A DNA stretch of 64,000 nt from Lepisosteus oculatus (lineage: Eukaryota > Chordata > Actinopteri > Semionotiformes > Lepisosteidae): assembly GCF_040954835.1 (NCBI RefSeq), contig NW_027167693.1, positions 134,001-198,000 of the forward strand, written 5' to 3'. Under the pieces are notes generated by a model, which searched no databases, was not told where the DNA came from, and saw only the letters and a program-made list of their open reading frames with translations. This document shows, one piece after another, positions 23,431-33,800 of this stretch. Each line of letters starts with the position of its first letter. The first letter of the stretch is position 1. The position numbers and the translations under genes are program-made.

Positions 23431-24145
23431 AATAGAATTATATCATTATTAATTTCTTTAGATATGCGATTCCATATTATATTCCCTATTAATCAAATTC
23501 TAAAAGTATGCTTGTTTGCTCCTGTATTGAGCGTATTTGCAGAAAAGCTTAAAACTACCACTTTTTATACACACGTTAGTTAAAGACTTCGATGCTTAAT
23601 ATTGTTTAGGGAGAAATGGAATACTGGTGTGTATTTTTGTACCGAGACCAGCCATATACAGTTTACATACTGTAATACTGTATGTTTATGTTCCAAAATT
23701 AATATCGTTTATGGCCTTCACACGCGTTATGCTCCTATTCTTTTTATGCTCAGCTACTAAGATTTCCCTTCAGTGGTAAAATTCCATATAAATATTTAAG
23801 ACTTAAACGGGCACAGTAAAGACATTAAATATACATATACATACTGTATACAGTACAGTTTGCATACAGTAATATGTTTATGTTCCTAAATCAATATCTC
23901 TTATGAGCATGCAAAAGGCATGGTGAATTGGAGATTCTCAAAAATGACTGTACTTTGCATGATTGGAAACAAATGCGTGATTGGATCAACGAAATGCTGT
24001 GGTGTTACTTTTACAAAGACGGTCAATGAAAAAAAGAATGTGGACCAGGGCAATACTTTGAGTTTACAGCTTGTCCAAGGTCATTCATTAGAACATGTGG
24101 TATTATGCGGTACTATGCGAGAATACACGGTATTAATATGGTAAC

Positions 24146-24472
24146 TTGTGTTACACCGCGATAAGCACACCGCAAAATAATGCGGTATCGCCCGCTTGTT
24201 TTGAATGGCTGCATCTGTATATCCCTGCTAGTGATGATGACCATGGTCACCTCACCCTCGCAATACACCAGCTGAAAGAACTTAAGAACAGGGTAAATCA
24301 AGAACAGGGCATTGGCAATAAGTTCCCCTTCTTTTCATGGTTAAAATCATTTTTTGGGTCATGGGGACTGTTTTTCTTAAAGCTATTCATGCCTGTTGTC
24401 GTGTTTTTGCTGTTGTGCTGTTGTCTGACTAGGGTGACCCCTATGAGGACTCTGTGGTATGAACACATTTAA
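24146..24472 (+). pseudogene. Endogenous retrovirus env-like C-terminal remnant
   Basis: The frame has an amphipathic segment, then a strongly hydrophobic stretch of about 25 residues (from about FLKLFMPVVVFLLLCCC), then a short cytoplasmic-like tail and a stop at 24472. It lies immediately before a purine-rich tract and an LTR. That order fits the transmembrane end of a retroviral envelope. Surface-subunit, gag and pol sequences are absent, so it is a broken 3' end. The assignment rests on hydrophobic pattern and position, not on a conserved motif. Confidence 0.5.
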
Positions 24473-24474
24473 GG

Positions 24475-24900
24475 ATAAAAAGGAGGGAATGTAATGAAAA
24501 GTTACTGAGAAAAAGTGTTTTATTCTATGTTGTTTACGGACAGAGCTGTGCTGCAGAAGCAGCTGGATACTTAGAACAAAGTGTGATAGCACCCAACTTG
24601 TCAAGGACACAGGATGTTTTAATACTGTTTATCTCGGCTGCTTGAAGAAGGGAGTGTGAGAAACCATTTGAATAACTGCTCTTCTTTGCTTAAAGCAAAA
24701 ACCTATAAGGAATGGAAAATGACTGCTTTGCCTATCCTTAAAGTGTTGCATCAGCTTAAAAAAAGATATAAAACAAGGGGTCTCCCTGCTTGCTTTTGAA
24801 TCAGCTTTCACTTCTCTGCGCAGACAGGTGATGGCTTTGCAAAATGAATAAAGACCTTACTGAGTGAATGAGTATACCTCTCCTGGCTTAATCCCTTACA
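24475..24900 (+). mobile_element. Retroviral polypurine tract and 3' LTR
   Basis: A purine-rich tract (ggataaaaaggagggaa, about 24,473-24,489) is followed by a unit starting TGTAATGAAAAG at 24490 and ending about 24,900 in TTACA. It contains a TATA-like gatataaaac at 24765-24774 and AATAAA at 24847-24852, in the order expected of an LTR. The 3' limit is ambiguous by about 10 bp because the adjacent LINE also reads atcccttac there. It is inserted in an L2-like LINE. Confidence 0.7.
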
Positions 24901-25345
24901 ACTTGTTCGAAATGCAGTAGCAGAGATCCTAACAAATAAAAGAAAGAGAATATCACTCCTGTTTTGAAAAACCTTCACTGGTCACCTTTATTAACGAGGA
25001 TAAGTTTGAAAGTTCTTTTACTTGTTTTTAAAGCTCTAAACGGCCCAGCGCCTATGTACCTTACTGAATGTCTGTCTTCATATGTTCCTATACGTGACCT
25101 GAGATCTGCACATACTGGCCTACTTCAAATACCACATGTGAAATACAGAAAGAGTGGAGAGGCTGCTTTTTGTTTTTATGCTTCTAAATTATGAAACTCA
25201 CTACCACTTTTTACTAGGCAGTCAAGCTCGGTACATTGTTTTAAAAAACATTTTAAAACAATGAAAATATTTGAAAATATATATTTTTTTAAATTTAGCT
25301 TTTAGTTAAAGTGGTTCTTTGTTCTTTCAATTTAGGTTTCTTTTT
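24901..25345 (+). mobile_element. L2-like LINE, reverse-transcriptase C-terminal part (5' half of a split element)
   Basis: The frame from about 24964 to 25194 reads LHWSPLLTRISLKVLLLVF and matches the LINE in the amplicon. A one-base frame change near 24,955 separates the preceding LVRNAVAEILTNKRKR segment. Its 3' continuation is found at about 26,631 after an insertion. Confidence 0.85.
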
Positions 25346-26630
25346 GTAGCCTCTTACTCCCAGTGACACATTTAGCCAATGTCCGCCTGGAATTTCCTCC
25401 TCTTAAACAATTTGTTATATCGCTGTAGCAGAACATAGCAGGAGCCTGATTCAGGTCTTAAATTGAAGCTAACCCCCGTGGCTTTGAGTGTGAACAGTCA
25501 AATGTCTTATATTTCCTAATGTGTCTACTCAGCAGACAAACATATGAACCCCCCCCCCCACCCCAAAAAAAAGCAGGCGAAAATGTTTTTTGGTCTTCAG
25601 AGGTCAGATTTTTCAACAGATTTTGAAAACCTTGTTCTAGGTGACTACTAGCTTGGATAAAATCTGGGACAAATTGATCAATTAGAAAAAAAATATACAT
25701 CATGTCTTGTGAAGACTGGACCTGGAATGAAATTTCACGCCTATAATAAAAAAACATAAAAATATTGAAAATAATAAGAATAAAAACCATTGCAATTGCT
25801 ATTAAAACCTTTAGACACTGCTAAAGAGCCTTTATCTGTTGTTATGCAATGAAAAAAATCTCAGAGTTGCCTTCTGGTGTGAAAAAAAGGAGCACTGATA
25901 AGAAACTGATCAAAAAACTGATTGATTACTCCTTCCGAGTCAATGATTGACAGCTACTGTAAATATCCTGAGGCTTCTAGAGGAAGTCTTACCCCCTAAG
26001 GGCTCTGAATGGCTGAAAATACAATGAATGACGGTGCTTTTTACCAATCAGATCGCCTTGTTTCTGGCGGTTTTGATTCTGACATTTAGTACAAAGTCAA
26101 TGACGTTTAATAGCCTCCAGGTCTGGGTTACTGTGGATATACAATATGTTATGCTTCAGAATAAGGTAAAAACATGCGATATATATTTTTTTCGCTGGTT
26201 TTGATTGCGTTATCAATGCATATTGGAAGTTTGGAAGTGCATCATCAGATAAAAAGTGACTTTGTGATCGATTGTCTTGGGTTTTTTTAAAGCTCCGGTT
26301 GTCCTTTTTCGATTGATAACATGGTTTTGTTGGTCAAAAACGATGTAAAATGCCGAAGGAATCAAAGGTGGATCTTGATTTCCACCGCAGCCGTGATTTC
26401 CACCGCTGAGGAGAGCACACGTGTGGTGTGGACCTTCTCATGCAATTTCCAAAAGTGGTTTTGTGAAAAACAATTTGACACTTTTTGATTAATAAAAGGT
26501 TATCTGTAAAGGTTATGTATTTCTGGTGATATAAAATAATGAAGTGAAATGGTACTTTTGCGGCAGGTTTTTCCAGAAAACGGGACACCGGCGTTGTCGT
26601 CGGTGACCACGATCCGAACTAAGAGGCTGA
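25346..26630. mobile_element. Non-autonomous DNA transposon inserted in the LINE
   Basis: The LINE 3' region stops at about 25,348 and resumes at about 26,631, leaving an insert of about 1.28 kb. Its ends are inverted: agcctctta at the left and taagaggct at the right, with gtgac/gtcac nearby further in. No transposase was found. A C-rich run lies at 25,550-25,563. The superfamily is undetermined. Confidence 0.5.
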
Positions 26631-26850
26631 TTAGTTCTCTTTTATTTTTCTTATTGTATTAGGAGTTTCCTCATGTGTATTTAATTGACATTTATGTTGC
26701 TTTACTGTATTGCTGTGTATTCCTTTACAACTGAAAGTATATCTCTTAATTTTAAAATTTTATTTTTACACTTGGTTTGTAAAGCACTTTGAGCTGCTAT
26801 TTGTATGAAAGGTGCTCTATAAAGTTTATTATTATTATATTTCTGCTGAG
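26631..26850 (+). mobile_element. L2-like LINE 3' tail
   Basis: This is the continuation of the split LINE, ending in aaaggtgctctataaagttt and (ATT)n at about 26,847. The tail stops within a few bases of the inner boundary of the right palindrome arm. Confidence 0.85.
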
Positions 26851-27682
26851 AGCCGCACTTCAAGTACTGCACCTTCTCACACGTGTAGTCAGCTGTGTTG
26901 AGCCGTGGTTATATGATGTCATCTTTTATTTTATTATTTTATTTTGTGAACTTCCCCCAAATGAGTTCCGTTTTTCTGTATGGAGTTGGCTTTGCGACAG
27001 CCCTTGGGGTTTGTGAAGGTGCCCCTGGGGTCACAGGCGGCTCGTTTCTCTGGGGAGCCCTCAGACGCGCTGTGGCCGCCAGTCGGGTGAGACGCCAGCG
27101 GCATTTTTAATTTTATTTTCATTACAGATTCGTGTGGCGACATTATATATATTATTTCTGTAGTAGTACAGTTGTGTGCCAGATGAATCGCGGTAATGCA
27201 CGAAGGTGATGTTTAATGCCTCACACGGTGTTGACCCACATGTTGTGTTTTGCTGAGCAGGAGAGAGAGAGACATTCAGCGTGTGTGACGCCAACGGGTT
27301 TTCTGTTCTAGAGGCTCTGTCATCCGTTGTGTTATAATTGTTTTCTTTCTTATTTAGTATTTCAGGTGTGTCGATTTTATGAACCAAATGTTAACGTACA
27401 ACACGGGAAAAGGTGCATTGTAGAGTAAGATAACGGATATCGGCTTGTATCGTGGAGAGGACGTATAATGTGCTGAAAGATGGGAAGAGAAAGGGGCGAT
27501 TTCTGCGCGCATTCTAATCATTGTGATTGATTTGATATTGATCTGATATGTGTGGTCATGTGAATGTACATAGATGGTGGGTATGGTGTTAATAATATAT
27601 GATATGATATAATTACTTGTATATATCATATATCATTCTTTCTATTTTTATATATGGTAATCCTTCTAGATATTATGATTCT

Positions 27683-28960
27683 GTTTCCCGAAAGCGTCGT
27701 AGCGCTAAGAACATCGTAAACTCGTTCTTAAGCTCGATCGTTAATTGACGAGTGTTTCCCAAAACCCATCGTAACTGAAGTAGCACGTTAAATCCTTCGT
27801 CATCTACGTGCTCCCCGACCCGCTCGTTCATCACTAAGTGCTTCTTAAACTGGCCTCCTCCTGCCCACCCTGAGCGCCAGAGATCGCCAGACAGAGCACA
27901 GTCACTTCACGGCAGGGGCATCCTCTGGGAATACAGGACACTAAGAGTTTATATGAAGGACTTTGATATTGTGTTGTACTGTGTCAGAGGAAATTCGAAA
28001 AAAGAACATTTATTTATACAGTGATGAATTTATGAGTCATCCTGGGTATATTTCATATTCATTTTTATACTTGACTAGATGATATTATTTTCAGTATGAA
28101 GTGCAGCAATGCATTATTTTAGTGAAATCATTGGGCCTAACATGTATTTATAATGTAGCGCCACGCAGGGCGCTTTAGTCCTGCGCACGCAAGGCGGGCT
28201 GAGAACAGCACCTGGGTTCTACCGGACTGTATAGCGGGACGGAGGCTGGGATACAGTCTCTTCCCTTCAGGTGTGTGTGTGTGTTAGTGAAGGTGCAGCG
28301 CTGTAACCCCTGTCCCTGTGTGTGTACCTTTCCCGATTCGAGTTAATAAATGTGTTGTTCAGCCCCAGTCCTGAGTCCCACGCCTGCTCCATTCCGTACC
28401 CAAACCCGCGGTCGATACCGCGTAGTTCAACACCGTTTGATGTTCTGTCGTGATTGTTGACGGTAAAGCTTAGATCTACTTGTTTTTAAATTTGATTATA
28501 GGTCCTGTATTTGTTGAGTGACACATGCCAAACTTAGTAGTTAATGTTTCCATTGAGTTCCAGTACACCCAATAACTCTAAATAACAGTTTTTTCTCATG
28601 AAATATTGATTCTTAACTATGGCAGCGCGCCAAAAAATATTGCTTTAAATCAAGGACGTCGTGCCGGACGCATACACTGTCCACGCAGTTAATCTTGTTT
28701 TTCTTTTACGGCATGTCAGTCATTTCTTTTCTTTGCTCTTAGAAACAATAAGGTCCCTTTTTGTACCTATCTATATGCTTTTGCTTAAACTATGATGTCA
28801 AGATTACTTCATATTCCTTTTCACAACTTTATTTCATCCCACTGAAGGACCAAAACCGACACCATATAATGAAAGAATTGTCAATCGATTGTTTACATAC
28901 GTACATACGTACATCGTAAAGTTGCTTGAAAGTCTCTAAGATTAGTTGTTTTCGGGAAAC
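27683..28960. mobile_element. Mirrored copy of the DNA transposon with nested LTR (28154-28432)
   Basis: Its ends gtttcccgaaa (27683) and tttcgggaaac (ending about 28,960) match the left-arm element. The nested LTR runs TGTAGCG...TTCAACA on the plus strand, with its AATAAA-type signal near 28,343. The adjacent ATT microsatellite at 29,122-29,158 is longer here than in the left arm. Confidence 0.55.
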
Positions 28961-29122
28961 TCACCCCTGTTCTTTATCCTTCTGCTCTCACTGTGTTTAT
29001 TACCGCCATCTACTGTCTCCTCTAACTGTGTATTGTCAGCATGCATATCTTGTGTATTATATTGTTGTTGGTTTTGTCATTCTATTAAGACGCCACCTTT
29101 CAAGGTGCTATATAAATTAATG

Positions 29123-29158
<36 letters not shown>

Positions 29159-29348
29159 TATTTTTTTAAAGTTTTACATTCTGACGCCATGAGATTTTTA
29201 GATTTTGAGATTCTCATATTTTTGGCTTCTACAGCAAACAGTAACAATGCGCTTGAATGGTTCTGCAAAAGTTTAGCTGTATCTTTAAAGCCATCCTCAT
29301 CTTTATCAGGTACAAAGAAAAGAAGGTAGGCCGGCTTCTGTTTGGAAT

Positions 29349-29620
29349 GTTTTAGTTATTTTTAATTTTTTAAACCCCAAGTAAACATATTTTGTGCCTT
29401 TCTCTGAACTTTTTTGCATTTCAGTTCAGTTGTTTTTAAGCTTATTTTACAGTTGCTAGGTTCTTGAATTGTGCAGTATTTCTTTTGGGTTTTGTGCAAA
29501 TCATATTCTAACGGTTGGGGGGAAAAAGCACAGGTGCCATCCCACCATTAAACCCTGAAACTTACCTTAGCCGATTCTTCAACTAAACCAGACATGTTAA
29601 CTAAGTGTTACAGTATGTTC
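29349..29620 (-). pseudogene. Mirrored isolated exon 1 and intron 1 of the amplicon gene
   Basis: Exon 1 equivalent is 29576-29605 on the minus strand, with ATG and donor preserved. No downstream exons follow in this orientation. It corresponds to 17322-17592. Confidence 0.75.
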
Positions 29621-30258
29621 TTCGAATGTGTGTCAGCCAATCAGATTTCAGGACTGGAATTATTGATTTTGTAATAGGGAATATAGTATGGAATCACGTA
29701 TCTAAAGAAATGAATAATGATATTAATTTAAGGATCTGAATATCTAAAAATATGTATCTATATAGCAGGTAGTATTACTGTATTCCACTTTCTTTGTAAA
29801 TACGGAATAACAGATTCACAACGCGAAGCTGTGTCACTCTTCTGGGTAAAAAAAAAAACATTTTGAACACCCTGTTTTAAATAAGCTGCTGAGTAAAGAA
29901 CAGGAATGTTCCTGCTGTCAGTCTTTACCGAAGATATCCCTAATAGTATTAATAATGAATGACCTTGGACAAGCTGTAAACTCAAAGTATTACCCTGGTC
30001 CACATTCTTTGTAATCGTCTTTGTAAACAAAAAAACTTTATTTTGTGTGACGATATAAAGTTTTCACGAAACCTCCTCGAGTTGTGAGAACACGTGCTTT
30101 GTGTATACAGCACATTGTGAATGTTTTCACAGCCTTCATTTTGTCATTTTTATGGCATTTTTTGACCACGCACTAATATTCTTATGTCCATATCTTCGCA
30201 GGGGAATCAGTGCGAATTGTAATACTAATTAAATGACCGCGGGCACTTTCCACCCCCT

Positions 30259-30534
30259 CTACATTCTCCGAGTAGAATAGGCTAACCTTCTAATGAAAGA
30301 CAGTCCACCCTCCCCCACGGAAAGGAAAAATGCCCGCAGGCAGGCAGTATGATCAGTAACAGTGAACAGTTTTAACTGCACTGCATCCCAGAGAATACCA
30401 GGGCGCATTTTTTCTACTCCCTGGCGGAAACGGGCTTCCATAAGAATCAGTATAGCTTCTGGGAAATCCATTTTTCCTGCATTAAAGTTGAACTCGTTCA
30501 GAGCGCCGTACATTGCAAACTCCAAGCGTTTCAT
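30259..30534 (-). other. Mirrored copy of the unrecognised 91-codon frame
   Basis: The frame is retained relative to 16411-16686, with one missense and several silent differences. See that entry. Confidence 0.35.
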
Positions 30535-30890
30535 TATGAGCTGAAGACCCTCACAGCTGAAGAAGGATTCACAGCCTAAACAATATTATTAGAGTTCATA
30601 AAGCCTGTATTACGTACTATGCCTATGTCTGCAATACACCTTTGCTAGTTAATGCTACAGTACTTCACTTTCTCGGGTGGGATTTTTTTAGGTAAAATCC
30701 AGGCTAGCAGGCTTGTTTTGTGATTTTCCTAAGATTGTTGAGCGCGGTGTCAAAATGTTTCCATATGAAAGGCAGTGACGTCACCATCCTGAGGTGTGTG
30801 TAGTAGATCTGTGATGTGGTTGAGCGTGAATTGTGGTTCACGAATTGTAATTCTCCTAAAAAGAGAATTAAAGTTTCACATAACAAGGCA

Positions 30891-33800
30891 TGAGGTGTGC
30901 TGGCAGCTGTGGGATGCAGTGGTGGCCTGGCACGTTGAGGTGGGCTTTCAGCTGTGTGTGGTCTGATGCAGTGGTGGCCTGGCATGTTGAGGTGTGCTGG
31001 CAGCTGTTTGACGCAGTGGTGGCCTGGTACGGTGAGGTGCGCTTTCAGCTGTGTGTGGTCTGACGCAGTGGTGGCCTGGCACGGTCAGGTGCGCTGGCAG
31101 CTGTTTGACGGAGTGGTGGCTTGGCACGGTGAGGTGCGCTTTCAGCTGTGTGTGGTCTGACGCAGTGGTGGCCTGGCACGGTGAGGTGTGCTGGCAGCTG
31201 TGTGGTGTGACGCAGTGGTGGCCTGGCACGGTGAGGTGCGCTGGCAGCTGTGTGACGCAGTGGTGGCCTTGCACGCTCAGGTGTTCTGGCAGGTGTGTGA
31301 CGCAGTGGTGGCCTGGCACGGTGAGGTGCACTGGCATCTGTGTGGTGTGACACAGTGGTGGCCTGGCACGGTGAGGTGCGCTGGTGGCTGTGTGGTGTGA
31401 CGCAGTGGCGGCCTGGCACGGTGAGTTGTGCTTTCAGCTGTGTGATGCAGTGGCTGCTGGGCACAGTGAGGTGCTCTGGCACCTGTGTGATGCAGTGGTG
31501 GCTTGGCACGGTGAAGTGCGATTTCAGCTGTGTGGCGCAGTGGTGGCCTGGCACAGTGATGTGCGCTGGGGGCTGTGTGGAGTGACGCAGTGGTGGCCTG
31601 GCACGGTGAGGTGCGCTGGCAGCTGTGTGACACAGTGGTGGCCTTGCACGGTCAGGTGTACTGGCAGTTGTATGATGAAGTGGTGGCCGGGCACGGTGAG
31701 GTGTGCTGGCAGCTGTGTGACGCAGTGGTGGCTGGGCACGGTGAGGTGCGTTGGCAGATGTGTGACGTAGTGGTGGCCTGGCACAGTGAGGTGCGCTGGC
31801 AGCTGTGTGACGCAGTTGTGTCAGAATACGGTGAGGTGCGCTGGTAGCTGCGTGATGCAGCTGTGGCCGTGCTCGGTGAGGTGTGCTGGCACCTGTGTGA
31901 CGCAGTGGTGGTCTGGTACGGTGCGCTGCCACCTGTGTGGTGTGATTCAGTAGTGGCCGGGAACTTTGAGGTGCGCTTGCAGCTGTGTGATGCAGTGGTG
32001 GCTGGGCATGGTGAGGTGCGCTGGTAGATGTGTGACGCACCTGTGACAGGGTTCAGTGAGGTGCGTTGGCAGATGTGTGACGCAGTGGTGGCCTGGCACG
32101 GTGAGGTGCGCTGGTGGCAGTGTGGTGTGACGCAGTGGTGGCCTGACACGGTGAGGTGCGCTGGTGGCTGTGTGGTGTGACTCAGTGGTGGCCTGGCACG
32201 GTGAGGTGCGCTGGTGGTTGTGTGGTGTGACTCAGTGGCGGCCTGGCACGCTGAGGTGCACTGGCAGCTGTGTGGTGTGACGCAGTGGTGGCCAGGCACG
32301 GTGAGGTGTGCTGGCAGATGTGTGGTGTGACTCTGTGTGTGCCTGGCATGGTGAGGTGTGCTGGCAGCTGTGTGGTGTGACACAGTGGTGTCCTGGCACG
32401 GTGAGTTGTGCTTTCAGCTTTGTGATGCAGTGGCTGCTAGGCACAGTGAGGTGCACTGGCACCTGTGTGGTTTGACGCAGTGGTGGCCTGGCACTGTGAG
32501 GTGTGCTGGCAGCTCTGTGACGCAGTGGTGGCCTGGCACGGTGAGGTGCGCTGGCAGCTGTGTGACGCAGTGGTGGCCTGGCACGGTGAGGTGCGCTGGC
32601 AGCTGTGTGACGCAGTGGTGGCCTTGCATGGTCAGGTGTACTGGCAGTTGTATGATGAAGTGGTGGCTGGGTACGGTGAGGTGCGTTGGCAGATGTGTGA
32701 CGTAGTGGTGGCCTGGCACGGTGAGGTGCGCTGGCAGCTGCGTGATGCAGCTGTGGCCGTGCTCGGTGAGGTGTGCTGGCACCTGTGTGACGCAGTGGTG
32801 GTCTGGTACGGTGTGCTGCCACCTGTGTGGTGTGATTCAGTAGTGGCCGGGAACTTTGAGGTGCGCTTGCAGCTGTGTGATGCAGTGGTGGCCTGGCACA
32901 GTGAGGTGCGCTGGCGGCTGTGTGGTGTGACGCAGTGGTGGCCTGGCACGTTGAGGTGCGCTGGCAGCTGTGTGGTGTGACGCACTGGTGGCCGGGTACT
33001 TTGAGGTGCGCTGGCAGCTGTGTGGTGTGATGCAGTGGTGGCCTGGCATGGTGAGGTGCGCTGGCAGCTGTGTGACGCAGTGGTGGCCTGGCATGGTGAG
33101 GTGCGCTGGCAGCTGTGTGTTGTGACGCCGTGGTGGCTTGGCACGGTGAGGTGCGCTTTCAGCTGTGTGTGGTCTGACGCAGTGGTGGCCTGGTACGGTG
33201 AGGTGCGCTGGCAGCTTTGTGGTATGACGCAGTGGTGGCCTGACACGCTGAGGTGCACTGGTAGCTGTTTGGTGTGACGCAGTGGTGGCCTGGCACGGTG
33301 AGGTCTACTGGCAGCTGTGTGACGCAGTTGTGGCTTGGCACGGTGAAGTGCGATTTCAGCTGCGTGATGCAGCTGTGGCCGTGCTCGGTGAGGTGTGCTG
33401 GCAGCTGTGTGACGCAGTTGTGGCCTGGTACGGTGAGGTGTGCTGGCAGCTGTGTGACGCAGTGGTGGCTTGGCACGGTGAGGTGCGCTGGCAGCTGTGT
33501 GGTGTGACGCAGTGGTGGCCTGGCACGGTGAGGTGCGCTGGCAGCTGTGTGACGCAGTGGTGGCCTGGCACGGTGAGGTGCGCTGGCAGCTGTGTGACGC
33601 AGTGGTGGCCTTGCATGGTCAGGTGTACTGGCAGTTGTATGATGAAGTGGTGGCTGGGTACGGTGAGGTGCGTTGGCAGATGTGTGACGTAGTGGTGGCC
33701 TGGCACGGTGAGGTGCGCTGGCAGCTGCGTGATGCAGCTGTGGCCGTGCTCGGTGAGGTGTGCTGGCACCTGTGTGACGCAGTGGTGGTCTGGTACGGTG

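Larger units (their letters stand above)
20086..26853. other. Loop between the palindrome arms
   Basis: About 6.8 kb present once between the inverted arms. It holds only repeats and mobile elements (itemised below). Between 20,086 and 21,234, 21,732 and 22,344, and 22,801 and 23,380 I see no gene. There is a C-rich run at 20,456-20,468 and a GC-rich patch at 22,140-22,250. About 35 bp near 22,965-23,000 resembles 21,597-21,632. Confidence 0.85.
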
